Origin: Streptomyces sp. CB01201
Lineage (GTDB): Bacteria; Actinomycetota; Actinomycetes; Streptomycetales; Streptomycetaceae
DNA length: 64,000 nt
Assembly (NCBI RefSeq): GCF_002803085.1
Contig: NZ_NNBJ01000017.1
Location: 121,733-185,732, forward strand
Direction: 5' to 3'
The notes under the pieces are model-generated. The model ran no database searches. It was not told the DNA's origin and worked only from the letters and a program-made list of their open reading frames with translations. Shown here piece after piece: positions 1 through 9,090 of the stretch (position 1 is the stretch's first letter; every line of letters starts with the position of its first letter). Made by a program: the position numbers and the translations under genes.

Positions 1-773
1 TGACTCTCGAACATGGCACCTACTGCGACGAACTCGTCCGTCAGGCAACCGAGTTGAGGTCCCACCTGTCCGGTGCGGACCTCTCCGCGACCGTGCCCAC
101 CTGCCCGGACTGGACCCTGCGGGAGCTGGCCGTGCACGTCGGCGGGGCACACCGCTGGGTCGAGCACATCGTGCGCACCCGCGCGACGAGCATGGTCAAG
201 CCGGGGGAAGTGCCCGACGCCGGCGGCCCCGAGAGCGACGATCCGGCCGCCCTGGACGCCTGGCTCGCCGAGAGCGCCGAACGCTGCGCCGCCGCCCTGC
301 GCGAGGCCGGGCCCGACCTGAAGGTGTGGTCCTGGATGGGCGACACCACCACCTCGTTCTGGTCGCGCCGGATGACCCACGAGACCGCCGTGCACCGCGC
401 GGACGCGGCCGGCACGGTGGGCGCGCCCTACGCGCTGCCCGCCGATGTGGCGGCCGACGGCATCGACGAGTGGCTCGACATCATCACCTTCGTCCAGGCG
501 TTCAAGAAGGACGAAGCCCCGCTCGGTGAGCCCGGCCAGTCCCTGCACCTGCACGCCACGGACGCCCCCGAGGCGGAGTGGTTCATCGAGATCGGTGACG
601 AGGGCTTCACCTGGCGGCGCGCCCACGCGAAGGCGACGGTCGCGCTGCGCGGGCCCCTCGCGGACGTGCTGCGCGTCTTCTACCGGCGCCTGCCCGTCGA
701 CTCCCCGTCCGTCGAGATCCTCGGCGAGCCGGCCGTCCTCGACCACTGGCTGACGACGACCGCCTTCGGCTGA
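1..773 (+). CDS. Mycothiol-dependent maleylpyruvate isomerase family protein (5' partial)
   Basis: The frame is open from base 3, so the start codon lies just left of the window, probably within a few codons. The N-terminus reads YCDELVRQATELRSHLSG, then TVPTCPDWTLRELAVHVGGAHRW, the DinB-like four-helix fold of the MDMPI family that holds the metal-binding histidine (HVGGAH). A second conserved segment, RRMTHETAVHRADA, supplies further ligand histidines. The C-terminal third resembles the small MDMPI C-terminal domain. Family members use mycothiol as thiol cofactor in isomerisation or detoxification in the cytoplasm. The substrate cannot be read from sequence. The gene is followed by a hairpin terminator and seems monocistronic at its 3' end. 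Confidence 0.85.
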   Translation, partial: TLEHGTYCDELVRQATELRSHLSGADLSATVPTCPDWTLRELAVHVGGAHRWVEHIVRTRATSMVKPGEVPDAGGPESDDPAALDAWLAESAERCAAALREAGPDLKVWSWMGDTTTSFWSRRMTHETAVHRADAAGTVGAPYALPADVAADGIDEWLDIITFVQAFKKDEAPLGEPGQSLHLHATDAPEAEWFIEIGDEGFTWRRAHAKATVALRGPLADVLRVFYRRLPVDSPSVEILGEPAVLDHWLTTTAFG

Positions 774-787
774 GTGGGCCCCCTCCC

Positions 788-821
788 GGAGCCCCCGGGG
801 GCCACGGCCCCTGGGGGCTCC
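788..821 (+). terminator. Intrinsic-type hairpin terminator
   Basis: GGAGCCCC pairs with GGGGCTCC, and the stem continues inward through GGGGCC/GGCCCC. It lies 15 bp after the stop of the isomerase-family gene. No U-tract follows, as is usual for Streptomyces terminators. Confidence 0.7.
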
Positions 822-1248
822 GCCCCCAGCCCCCCGTTCGCGCCTTAAGGGCGCTCGTCCTCAAACGCCGGACGGGCTGAGGGTGCCCGGTGCGGGCCAG
901 CACCAAGGCCTTCAGGGTCACCTACAGGGGCGCGGGGCTGTGTCGTTGCGCGGCTCCGCCGCGGTGGGCGCGACCAACGGGGCGCTGAGTCACCTACAGG
1001 GGCGCGGGGAACTGCGCGACCAGCCACGCACGGTCCGCAGACGAAAACAGGGGGCCCGGGGCGGAGCCCCAGCGACCCGGCCCGAGCCGCACCCGGCCCG
1101 AGCCGCACCCGGCCCGAGCCGCACCCCGCGCACCGCACCCCGTACTCCCCCCGCGGTACGCGAACAGGCGCCCGTACTCCCCGGGTACAGCCCGCACTTC
1201 CACCCTGGGGCAGCATCGGTTGTCGGCGCGGGAGCATACCGTTGGGGG
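822..1248. repeat. Intergenic region with Streptomyces-type dispersed repeats
   Basis: No gene is convincing here. Bases 862-884 hold CAAACGCCGGACGGGCTGA, a motif I recall as very common between Streptomyces genes. Two related units starting GTCACCTACAGGGGCGCGGGG occur near 918 and 986; the second continues AACTGCGCGACCAGCC, and the reverse complement of that unit recurs three times at 33.08-33.23 kb. Bases 1075-1128 hold three tandem copies of a 16-mer, CCGCACCCGGCCCGAG. The promoter of the hydrolase-ABC gene must lie in the last 100-150 bp, but I see no clear -10/-35 pair. Confidence 0.6.
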
Positions 1249-3870
1249 ATGGAGATCAGCATGCGCAGACGCCGATGGCGGGTGGCCGCGGGGGCGGCGG
1301 CCCTCGTCGCCCTGGCCGGCGCCGGCGTCTGGAGTGCCGCCGGCGCCTCGGGTGCCCCCGCCGTGCACCGCGAGGACCGGGTGCTCGACATGCCCGGAGC
1401 GAAGATCGACACGTCGTTCTTCACCGCGGGCAGCCCCGACGACAGGCGGCCCGCCGTGCTGATCGGACACGGTTTCGGCGGCAGCAAGAAGGAAGTGCAG
1501 GGCCAGGCCGAGCAGCTCGCGCGCGACGGGTACGCCGTCATGACGTGGTCCGCGCGCGGCTTCGGCAAGTCCACCGGGCAGATCGGGCTCAACGACCCCG
1601 AGTTCGAGGTCAAGGACGTCTCGCGGCTCATCGACTGGCTCGCCGAGCGGCCCGAGGTGCGGCTGGACGGCGTGGGCGACCCGCGCGTCGGCGTGACCGG
1701 GGTGTCCTACGGCGGCGCGATCTCGCTGCTCGCCGCCGGATACGACAAGCGGGTCGACGCGATCGCCCCCGAGATGACGTACTGGAACCTGTCGGACGTC
1801 TTCTTCCCGGACGGGGTCTACAAGAAGCTCTGGGCCGGGATCTTCGTCTCCACGGCCGGCGGCTGCCAGAAGTTCGAGCCACAGATCTGCGCCATGTACA
1901 ACAGGGTCGCGACCGCGGGGCAGCCCGATCAGGCGGCCGAGAAGCTCCTGGAGTCCAAGAGCCCCTCCGCCGTGGGCGACCGGATCAAGGTGCCCGCGCT
2001 GATCATGCAGGGCCAGACGGACTCGCTGTTCCCGCTCGGCCAGGCCGACGCCATGGCGCAGCGCATCACCGCCAACGGCGCCCCGGTCTCGGTGGACTGG
2101 GTCGCGGGCGGCCACGACGGCGGCGACCGCGAGACCGGCCGGACCCAGGCCCGCGTCACCCAGTGGTTCGACCGGTACCTGAAGGACGACAAGGGCGCCG
2201 ACACCGGCCCCGCCTTCCGCGTCACCCGCACCGGCGGGGTCAACTCCACCGATGGGGCAGCCCAGTTGAGGGGCGCGAGCAGTGGGACGTACCCCGGCCT
2301 GGAGAGTGGGCGGCACACCGTCGCGCTGGCCGGGCGCGAGCAGAGCTTCGACAACCCGCCCGGTGGCGCACCGCCCGCCATCTCGGCGGTGCCCGGCCTC
2401 GGCGCGGGCCTGTCCGGCCTGTCCTCCCTCGGCGTCGGGCTCTCCCTCGACTTCCCCGGCCAGTACGCCAAGTTCGACTCGGCGCCCCTGACCACCGGGC
2501 TGCACGTCACCGGCTCGCCCACCGTGAAGCTCAAGGTGAAGTCGAGCGGCGACGACGCCGTGCTCTTCGGGAAGGTGTACGACGTCGGCCCCGACGGCAA
2601 GCAGCAGGTGCTGCCGGCCCAGCTCGTCGCCCCCGTCCGGGTCGCCGGCGCCAAGGACGGCAAGGCCGTCGAGCTGACGCTGCCCGCCGTCGACCACACC
2701 GTCGAGGCGGGCCACCGTCTCCGCCTGGTCGTGGCCGCCACCGACCTCGGCTTCGCCTCCCCGGCCGCGCCCGCCACCTACACCGTCTCCCTGGACGGCG
2801 ACGGCCTGGCCGTGCCCACCGTGCCGGCCGCGCGGACCGCCTCGGCGGGCCTCGCCTGGTGGGTGTGGGGGCTGCCGCTGATCGGGGCCCTCGCCGGCGG
2901 AGCCCTCCTGATCACCCGGCGCACCCACACCCCCGCGCCCGATCCGGAGCTTGCCCAAGTGCCGCTCCAGATCACCGGCTTGACGAAGAAGTACGCCAAG
3001 TCCAGCGACCGGTATGCCGTGCGGGACCTGTCCTTCCGCGTCGAGAAGGGGCAGGTGCTCGGCCTGCTCGGGCCCAACGGCGCCGGCAAGACCACCACCC
3101 TGCGGATGCTCATGGGGCTCATCCGGCCCGACGGCGGCGAGATCCGGGTGTTCGGCCACGCCATCCGGCCGGGCTCCCCGGTCCTGTCCCGGGTCGGCGC
3201 GTTCGTCGAGGGCGCCGGCTTCCTGCCGCACCTGTCGGGCCGCGAGAACCTGGAGCTGTACTGGGCGGCGACCGGCCGCCCCGCCGGGGACTCCCGTATC
3301 GAGGAGGCCCTGGAGATCGCGGGCCTGGGCGACGCCCTCCAGCGTGCGGTGCGCACGTACTCGCAGGGCATGCGCCAGCGCCTCGCCATCGCCCAGGCCA
3401 TGCTCGGCATGCCGGACCTGCTGATCCTCGACGAGCCGACCAACGGGCTCGACCCGCCGCAGATCCGCGAGATGCGGGACGTGATGATCCGGTACGCGGA
3501 GGGCGGCCGCACCGTGATCGTCTCCAGCCACCTGCTCTCCGAGGTCGAGCAGTCCTGTACGCATCTGGTCGTGATGGACCGGGGCCGGCTCGTCCAGGCG
3601 GGCCCGGTCGCCGAGATCACCGGCGGGAGCGACACCCTGCTCGTCACGACGGTCGAGCCGGTCGCCGAGGCCGTCGTCGACAAGGTGGCCGTGCTGCCCG
3701 GCATCGGCTCGGCGCTGCGCACCGACGACGGCCTCCTGGTCCGGCTCGAAGGCGCCACCACCACCCAGCTCATCACCGAACTCCTGCGCCTGGACGTGCA
3801 GTTGACCGGTGTGGGCCCGCACCGCCGCCTGGAGGACGCCTTCCTCACCCTGATCGGAGGTTCCGCGTGA
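1249..3870 (+). CDS. Membrane-anchored alpha/beta hydrolase fused to ABC transporter ATPase
   Basis: This 873-aa protein has two halves. An N-terminal hydrophobic segment (about residues 11-31) is followed by a CocE/X-Pro-dipeptidyl-peptidase-like alpha/beta hydrolase. It has an oxyanion motif HGFGGSKKE near 74, nucleophile GVSYGG near 153, acid QGQTDSLFP near 255 and GGHDGG near 287, then a beta-rich XPP-type C-terminal domain to about 525. A second TM segment (about 537-560) leads to an ABC ATPase with Walker A GPNGAGKT (about 608), signature YSQGMRQRL (about 703) and Walker B LLILDEPTNGLD. The ATPase resembles those of bacitracin/drug exporters. Predicted topology puts the hydrolase outside and the ATPase inside. 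The frame is open upstream, but the first start giving a normal N-terminus is ATG 1249 (or 1261). The next gene, a permease, overlaps by 4 bp. Confidence 0.85.
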   Translation: MEISMRRRRWRVAAGAAALVALAGAGVWSAAGASGAPAVHREDRVLDMPGAKIDTSFFTAGSPDDRRPAVLIGHGFGGSKKEVQGQAEQLARDGYAVMTWSARGFGKSTGQIGLNDPEFEVKDVSRLIDWLAERPEVRLDGVGDPRVGVTGVSYGGAISLLAAGYDKRVDAIAPEMTYWNLSDVFFPDGVYKKLWAGIFVSTAGGCQKFEPQICAMYNRVATAGQPDQAAEKLLESKSPSAVGDRIKVPALIMQGQTDSLFPLGQADAMAQRITANGAPVSVDWVAGGHDGGDRETGRTQARVTQWFDRYLKDDKGADTGPAFRVTRTGGVNSTDGAAQLRGASSGTYPGLESGRHTVALAGREQSFDNPPGGAPPAISAVPGLGAGLSGLSSLGVGLSLDFPGQYAKFDSAPLTTGLHVTGSPTVKLKVKSSGDDAVLFGKVYDVGPDGKQQVLPAQLVAPVRVAGAKDGKAVELTLPAVDHTVEAGHRLRLVVAATDLGFASPAAPATYTVSLDGDGLAVPTVPAARTASAGLAWWVWGLPLIGALAGGALLITRRTHTPAPDPELAQVPLQITGLTKKYAKSSDRYAVRDLSFRVEKGQVLGLLGPNGAGKTTTLRMLMGLIRPDGGEIRVFGHAIRPGSPVLSRVGAFVEGAGFLPHLSGRENLELYWAATGRPAGDSRIEEALEIAGLGDALQRAVRTYSQGMRQRLAIAQAMLGMPDLLILDEPTNGLDPPQIREMRDVMIRYAEGGRTVIVSSHLLSEVEQSCTHLVVMDRGRLVQAGPVAEITGGSDTLLVTTVEPVAEAVVDKVAVLPGIGSALRTDDGLLVRLEGATTTQLITELLRLDVQLTGVGPHRRLEDAFLTLIGGSA

Positions 3871-4736
3871 GCACCCTGATGGACACCCCGGCGGGCGAGA
3901 CGGCCCCCGGCTACCGGGCCCGGCACACCCTGCCGCTGCGCGTCGAGGCCCGCCGGCAGCTGAAGCGCCGGCGCACCCTGGTGATGGGCGCGGTGCTCGG
4001 CGCGCTGCCGTTCGTCCTGATCGTCGCGTTCGCCATCGGCGGCAGTCCGAGCAGCCGCAACGGCCGCATCACCCTGATGGACACGGCGACCGCGTCCGGT
4101 GCCAACTTCGCCGCGACCTGCCTGTTCGTCTCGGCGGGCTTCCTGCTGGTGGTGCCCGTCGCACTGTTCTGCGGCGACACCGTGGCCTCCGAGGCGAGCT
4201 GGTCCTCGCTGCGCTATCTGCTGGCGGCGCCGGTGCCCCGGGCCCGGCTCCTGTGGTCGAAGCTGGCGGTGGCGCTCGGATTCAGCGCGGCGGCGATCGT
4301 GCTGCTGCCGGTGGTGGCGCTCGCGGCCGGGACCGCCGTCTACGGCTGGGGGCCGCTCCAGATCCCGACCGGCGGCTCGCTCGGCGCCGGGCAGGCCGTG
4401 GTGCGCCTGGCCATCGCGGTCGCCTTCGTCGTCGTGTCCCAACTGGTCACCGCGGCGCTCGCGTTCTGGCTCTCCACCCGCACGGACGCGCCGCTCGGCG
4501 CGGTCGGCGGAGCGGTCGGCCTGACCATCGTCGGCAACGTGCTGGACGCGGTGACGGCGCTCGGCGGCTGGCGGGACTTCCTGCCCGCGCACTGGCAGTT
4601 CGCCTGGGCCGACGCGCTCCAGCCGCACCTGGAGTGGGGCGGCATGCTCAAGGGCTCGGCGGTCTCCGTCGCCTACGCCCTGGTCCTCTTCGCCCTGGCC
4701 TTCCGCGGCTTCGCCCGCAAGGACATCGTGTCGTAG
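3867..4736 (+). CDS. ABC transporter permease (ABC-2 type), partner of the fused ATPase
   Basis: GTG start overlaps the preceding stop (GTGA), giving 289 aa and strong translational coupling. After a cytoplasmic N-terminus with basic residues (EARRQLKRRRTL) the protein has about six hydrophobic segments, including GAVLGALPFVLIVAFAIGG, FLLVVPVALFCGDTVA and a last one ending in ALVLFALAFRGFARKDIVS. The RYLLAAPVPRARLLWSKL loop between helices is typical of ABC-2 export permeases of the NatB/DrrB kind. It presumably forms the channel energised by the ATPase half of the upstream fusion. The exported substrate is unknown. A hairpin between this gene and the convergent aminotransferase closes the transcript. 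Confidence 0.85.
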   Translation: MSTLMDTPAGETAPGYRARHTLPLRVEARRQLKRRRTLVMGAVLGALPFVLIVAFAIGGSPSSRNGRITLMDTATASGANFAATCLFVSAGFLLVVPVALFCGDTVASEASWSSLRYLLAAPVPRARLLWSKLAVALGFSAAAIVLLPVVALAAGTAVYGWGPLQIPTGGSLGAGQAVVRLAIAVAFVVVSQLVTAALAFWLSTRTDAPLGAVGGAVGLTIVGNVLDAVTALGGWRDFLPAHWQFAWADALQPHLEWGGMLKGSAVSVAYALVLFALAFRGFARKDIVS

Positions 4737-4755
4737 GCCCCGGGGGCGAAGGCTC

Positions 4756-4821
4756 CGTACGCGCGTCGGCCGCCTCCGGGCCCCGGGATCCGGGGTGCCC
4801 GCAGGCGGCCGACGGCGTACG
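4756..4821. terminator. Bidirectional terminator between convergent genes
   Basis: CGTACGCGCGTCGGCCGCCT (4756-4775) pairs with AGGCGGCCGACGGCGTACG (4803-4821), nearly perfect with one bulge. It occupies the 99-bp gap between the permease and the convergent aminotransferase and can serve both strands. Confidence 0.8.
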
Positions 4822-4835
4822 GGTCGAGGCCCGGA

Positions 4836-6107
4836 TCAGGCGGCGAGGAGCTTCTCGTAGCCGACGAGCCGCACGCACGCGGTGAGGCCGAGGATCGCCT
4901 GCTCCAGCTCCGCGAGGCCCGGGTAGCTGGGCGCGATGCGGATGGTGGCGTCCTTCGGGTCGCTGCCGTACGGGTGCGTCGCACCGGCCGGGGTCAGCAC
5001 GACGCCCGCCTGCCCGGCGCGCGCCACGACCTCCTTGGCGCAGCCCTCGGGCACTTCGAGGGTGACGAAGTAGCCGCCCTTGGGGAGCGTCCAGCTCGCG
5101 AGGCCGGTGCCGCCCAGCTCGCTCTCCAGGATCCGCTGGACGGTCTCGAACTTGGGCTGGAGCAGCGCGCGCTGGCGCTCCATGTGGGCCCGTACGCCCG
5201 CCGCGTCCCGCAGGAACAGGACGTGACGCAGCTGGTTGACCTTGTCCGGCCCGATCGAGCGCTTGGAGCTGTTGGCGAGCAGCCACTGCACGTTGGCCGG
5301 CGAGGAGCCGAAGAAGGCGACGCCCGCGCCCGCGGCGGTGATCTTCGAGGTGGAGCCGAAGACGAACGCCCGGTCCGCGTGACCGGCCTCGGCACAGGCG
5401 CCGAGCAGGTCGGCGATCTCGGCGGGCTCGTCGGTGAGGTGGTGGGCGGCGTAGGCGTTGTCCCAGAAGACGCGGAAGTCGGGGGCCGCGGTCTCCATCC
5501 GGGCCAGCCGCTCCACCGTCTCGTCGCTGTAGCTGACGCCGCTCGGGTTGCTGTACTTCGGCACGCACCAGATGCCCTTGATGCCCGCGTCCTCGGCGAC
5601 CAGACGCTCCACCACGTCCATGTCCGGGCCCGCGTCGGTCATCGGGACCGGGATCATCTCGATGCCGAACCGCTCGCACAGCGAGAAGTGCCGGTCGTAG
5701 CCGGGCACCGGGCACAGGAACGCGAGGCGCTCCTGGTCGACCCAGCGCGACTCGGCGCCGGGCAGGACGCTCAGCATCGCGTGCACCAGACAGTCGTGCA
5801 TGAGCTCCAGGCTGGAGTTGCCCGCGGCGAGCAGCTGGCCGGCCGGCACCTGGAGCACCTCGGCGAATATCTCCCGGATCTCGGGGAGGCCCTGGAGACC
5901 GCCGTAGTTGCGTACGTCGGTTCCGTCGGCGGCGGTCCAGCGGCCGCCCGGCAGGCTGAGCAGGTCCTCGGAGAGGTCGAGCTGCTCGGGCGCGGGCTTG
6001 CCCCGGGTGAGGTCGAGCTTGAGACCGCGGGCCGCAAGCGCCTCGTAGTCCTGCCGGGCCTGGTCGAGCAGCCCGGCCAGGGCGTCGGAGGTCAGCTCGG
6101 TGGTCAT
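4836..6107 (-). CDS. PLP-dependent aminotransferase, aspartate aminotransferase-like (subgroup Ic)
   Basis: This 423-aa fold-type I aminotransferase begins MTTELTSDALAGLLDQARQDYEALAARG. It has the LDLTRGKPAPEQLDLSEDLLSLPGG opening seen in the actinobacterial aspartate aminotransferases of subgroup Ic. Visible motifs are NYGGLQGLPEIR, the cofactor stretch WDNAYAAHHL with the Asn/Asp and Tyr that hold PLP, the Schiff-base lysine in FGSTSKITAAG (about residue 252), and a C-terminal substrate-carboxylate Arg in ATIRIAPSYP. It likely interconverts aspartate and 2-oxoglutarate with oxaloacetate and glutamate in the cytoplasm; exact specificity is inferred. AGAGGAAAC sits 7 bp before the ATG. It lies 116 bp downstream of tsaD on the same strand and may be co-transcribed. 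Confidence 0.9.
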   Translation of the reverse strand: MTTELTSDALAGLLDQARQDYEALAARGLKLDLTRGKPAPEQLDLSEDLLSLPGGRWTAADGTDVRNYGGLQGLPEIREIFAEVLQVPAGQLLAAGNSSLELMHDCLVHAMLSVLPGAESRWVDQERLAFLCPVPGYDRHFSLCERFGIEMIPVPMTDAGPDMDVVERLVAEDAGIKGIWCVPKYSNPSGVSYSDETVERLARMETAAPDFRVFWDNAYAAHHLTDEPAEIADLLGACAEAGHADRAFVFGSTSKITAAGAGVAFFGSSPANVQWLLANSSKRSIGPDKVNQLRHVLFLRDAAGVRAHMERQRALLQPKFETVQRILESELGGTGLASWTLPKGGYFVTLEVPEGCAKEVVARAGQAGVVLTPAGATHPYGSDPKDATIRIAPSYPGLAELEQAILGLTACVRLVGYEKLLAA

Positions 6108-6223
6108 GGTGTTTCCTCTCGCGGGGCCGCGCGGGCGTGGGACGGTTTGGGGTGGGTGCGCCGGGTCGAGCTTACAAAGAGCTGCCCGCGCACCGGACGA
6201 CCGCCTGCCCCGGGGCCGGACGA

Positions 6224-7315
6224 TCAAGCGGGCACGCCTCGCGCGACGGGCTGCGCGGCCGTGTATCCCAGCGCCGCGACCGGGTGCAGGGCCGCGTACT
6301 CCAGCGGTGCGGACGGGTCGATGGAGACGTCCAGCGGGGCGGGCTCCGCGCCCGCGCGGACCAGCAGGTCGCCGACCGCGGCGATCATCGCGCCGTTGTC
6401 GGTGCACAGGCCGAGCGGCGGGACGCGCAGGGTGATCCCGGCCGCCGCGCAGCGCTGCTCGGCGAGTGAGCGCACCCGCGAGTTCGCGGCGACCCCGCCC
6501 ACCACGACCAGGGTGTCGACGCCGTGCGCACGGCAGGCGGCGACCGCCTTGCGGGTCAGTACGTCGGCGACCGCCTCCTGGAGCGCGGCCGAGCCGTCGG
6601 CGACCGGCAGCACGGCGCCCGCGTGCCGCTCGGCCCAGCGGGCGGCGGCCGTCTTGAGGCCGGAGAAGGAGAAGGCGTACGGGTCGTCGCGCGGCCCGGT
6701 CAGCGGCCGCGGGAACGCCACGGCCGCGGGGTCGCCGCCCCTGGCCGCCCGGTCGATGGCGGGGCCGCCGGGGTAGGGCAGCCCGAAGACCCGGGCGACC
6801 TTGTCGAAGCACTCGCCCGCCGCGTCGTCCAGGGTGTCGCCGAGGTGGACGATCGGGTCGCGGGCCAGGTCCCGTACGAGGAGCAGCGAGGTGTGGCCGC
6901 CGGAGACGATCAGCACCATGCAGGGGTCGGGCAGCGGGCCGTGCTCCAGGGTGTCGGCGGCCACGTGCCCGGCCAGGTGGTGCACTCCGTACAGCGGTAC
7001 GTCCAGGCCGTAGGCCAGCGCCTTCGCGCCCGCGAGTCCGACCTGGAGGGCGCCGGAGAGCCCCGGGCCGGTCGTGACGGCGATGGCGCCGATGTCGGAC
7101 GCCCTCAACCCGGCCTGTTCCAGGGCCTGTTGGACGACCGGGGTGAAGGAGTGGACATGGGCGCGGGCGGCGATCTCGGGTACGACCCCGCCGTAGCGCG
7201 CGTGCTCGTCCATGCTCGACGCCACCGCGTGGCCGAGCAGCCGTCCGTCCCGTACGAGCCCGGCACCGGTCTCGTCGCAGGACGACTCGATCCCGAGCAC
7301 CACCGGAGTGCCCAC
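6224..7315 (-). CDS. tsaD: tRNA N6-adenosine threonylcarbamoyltransferase TsaD
   Basis: TsaD transfers the threonylcarbamoyl group from TC-AMP to A37 of ANN-decoding tRNAs, working with TsaB/TsaE and fed by TsaC. The sequence opens TPVVLGIESSCDETGAGLV, the ASKHA phosphate-1 loop, and has the metal-binding HLAGH motif near residue 110, the VSGGHTSLLLV loop and the GGVAANSRVR signature. At 363 aa it has family length. GTG 7315 is chosen because it begins at the conserved (M)GTPVVLGIESS and has GAAGAGG 8 bp upstream; the frame stays open to 7372. The usual rimI/tsaB neighbours are not on the left side here. The stop lies 116 bp before the aminotransferase start. Confidence 0.95.
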   Translation of the reverse strand: MGTPVVLGIESSCDETGAGLVRDGRLLGHAVASSMDEHARYGGVVPEIAARAHVHSFTPVVQQALEQAGLRASDIGAIAVTTGPGLSGALQVGLAGAKALAYGLDVPLYGVHHLAGHVAADTLEHGPLPDPCMVLIVSGGHTSLLLVRDLARDPIVHLGDTLDDAAGECFDKVARVFGLPYPGGPAIDRAARGGDPAAVAFPRPLTGPRDDPYAFSFSGLKTAAARWAERHAGAVLPVADGSAALQEAVADVLTRKAVAACRAHGVDTLVVVGGVAANSRVRSLAEQRCAAAGITLRVPPLGLCTDNGAMIAAVGDLLVRAGAEPAPLDVSIDPSAPLEYAALHPVAALGYTAAQPVARGVPA

Positions 7316-7527
7316 CCCGACCACCTCTTCCGCGCGTTCTGCATGATTGTCGCTCTTGCAACCCATGTGCAATAAGGGTAGGGGGTCCGCGCGGCCCGTT
7401 GCCGCATCCGGCCCGCCGCGCGGTGGCCCCTCCGTAAGCGCCCCCCCGCCATAAGTGGGGAGAGATCCCCAGTTAGTATGCGGAGGTCGGATGCCGAGCG
7501 ATCGGTGCGGAGCGAGGGGGGTTTGCG

Positions 7528-9090
7528 ATGGCCGGGCGTCGTGGAGAGCGGATCGTCGACTGGGCGGACGGGCGGGTGGGGATCCACCGCATCGCCAAGA
7601 GCACCATGCGGAAGATTTTTCCGGACCACTGGTCGTTCATGCTGGGCGAGATCTGCCTGTACAGCTTCGTCGTCATCATCCTGACCGGCGTCTGGCTGAC
7701 GCTGTTCTTCAAGCCGAGCATGGCCGAGGTCGTCTACGACGGCTCGTACGTCCCGCTCAACGGGCAGCGGGTCTCCGAAGCCTTCGACTCGACGATGCAC
7801 ATCAGCTTCGAGGTGCGGGGAGGCCTGCTGATCCGGCAGATCCACCACTGGGCGGCGCTGGTCTTCATCGCGGCGATGTTCGTGCACATGATGCGGGTCT
7901 TCTTCACCGGCGCCTTCCGCAAGCCCCGTGAGATCAACTGGCTGTTCGGCTTCGGCCTGCTGTTCCTCGGGATGCTGGACGGCTTCTTCGGCTACTCGCT
8001 CCCCGACGACCTGTTGTCCGGTACGGGGATCCGCTTCATCGAGGGTGTCATCCTCGCGGTGCCCGTCGTCGGAACGTACGTCCAAATGTTCCTGTTCGGC
8101 GGGGAGTTCCCCGGTACGGACATCATTCCGCGCTTCTACAGCCTCCACGTCCTGCTGATCCCGGGGATCATGCTGGGTCTGCTGGTGGCGCATCTGATCC
8201 TGGTCTTCTTCCACAAGCACACCCAGTTCGCCGGGCCGGGCCGCACCGAGCGGAACGTGGTCGGCATGCCGCTCCTTCCGGTCTATCTGGCGAAGGCGGG
8301 CGGCTTCTTCTTCCTCACGTTCGGCCTGCTCGCGGCGGTCGCGGCGGTCGCGTCGATCAACCCGATCTGGGCGTTCGGCCCGTACCGCCCCGACCAGGTC
8401 TCCACCGGCGCCCAGCCCGACTGGTACATGGGCTTCGCCGAGGGCCTGATCCGGGTGATGCCCGGCTGGGAGATCACTGCGTGGGGCCACACCCTGGCGC
8501 TCGGCGTGCTGATCCCGTTCCTCCTCTTCCCGACGGTCCTCGGCCTGATCGCGGTGTATCCCTTCGTCGAGGCCTGGATCACCAAGGACCGGCGCGAGCA
8601 CCACCTCCTGGACCGGCCGCGGAACGCGCCGGTGCGCACCGCCCTCGGCGCGGCGTGGATCAGCCTGTATCTGGTGACGCTGGTGGGCGGCGGCAACGAC
8701 CTGTTCGCCACGCACCTCCATCTCTCCCTGAACGCGATGACCTGGTCGGTGCGGATCGGCTTCTTCGTGGTGCCGGTCGTCGTCTTCGGGATCACCCGCC
8801 GCTGCTGCCTCGGTCTCCAGCGGCGCGACCGTGATCTGGTGCTGCACGGACGCGAGACCGGCCGGATCATGAAGCTGCCGCACGGTGCATACGTGGAGGT
8901 CCACGAGCCCCTGCCCGCCGCGCGCCTGCACACCCTGACCGCCCACGAACAGCCCGAGCCGCTCACCGGAGGGGGTTCGCTGAGGGCCCGGCTCTCGCGC
9001 GCGTACTTCGGCGACGGCGGGCAGGTCCGCAAGGCGACGCCGCGGGAGCGCGAGACCCTGGCGGCGGGGCACGGGCGGGACGACCGGTGA
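7528..9090 (+). CDS. qcrB: Cytochrome bc complex cytochrome b subunit, stand-alone QcrB paralogue
   Basis: This 520-aa membrane protein has about nine TM helices. Both haem-ligating His pairs are present: QIHHWAALVFIAAMFVHMMR in helix B and YSLHVLLIPG...VAHLILVF in helix D. The quinol-site motif reads PDWY (QPDWYMGF), the actinobacterial form of PEWY. Length and the extended hydrophilic C-terminus fit actinobacterial QcrB. In the family this subunit oxidises menaquinol in the bcc-aa3 supercomplex. Here there is no qcrA (Rieske), qcrC or ctaE beside it, so it is probably a second paralogue rather than the housekeeping copy. Start ATG 7528 has GAGGGGGG upstream. The next gene overlaps its stop (GTGA). 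Confidence 0.92.
   Translation: MAGRRGERIVDWADGRVGIHRIAKSTMRKIFPDHWSFMLGEICLYSFVVIILTGVWLTLFFKPSMAEVVYDGSYVPLNGQRVSEAFDSTMHISFEVRGGLLIRQIHHWAALVFIAAMFVHMMRVFFTGAFRKPREINWLFGFGLLFLGMLDGFFGYSLPDDLLSGTGIRFIEGVILAVPVVGTYVQMFLFGGEFPGTDIIPRFYSLHVLLIPGIMLGLLVAHLILVFFHKHTQFAGPGRTERNVVGMPLLPVYLAKAGGFFFLTFGLLAAVAAVASINPIWAFGPYRPDQVSTGAQPDWYMGFAEGLIRVMPGWEITAWGHTLALGVLIPFLLFPTVLGLIAVYPFVEAWITKDRREHHLLDRPRNAPVRTALGAAWISLYLVTLVGGGNDLFATHLHLSLNAMTWSVRIGFFVVPVVVFGITRRCCLGLQRRDRDLVLHGRETGRIMKLPHGAYVEVHEPLPAARLHTLTAHEQPEPLTGGGSLRARLSRAYFGDGGQVRKATPRERETLAAGHGRDDR

Noticed and set aside
883..1248. Longer N-terminus for the hydrolase-ABC gene
   Set aside because: The open frame crosses dispersed repeats and a 16-bp tandem array, is Pro/Arg-rich and has no ribosome site. 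The signal-like helix begins only after 1249.
994..3822. 942-aa minus-strand frame opposite the hydrolase-ABC gene
   Set aside because: Gly/Asp/Arg/His-rich shadow frame typical of high-GC DNA; no domain, and the plus strand is clearly coding.
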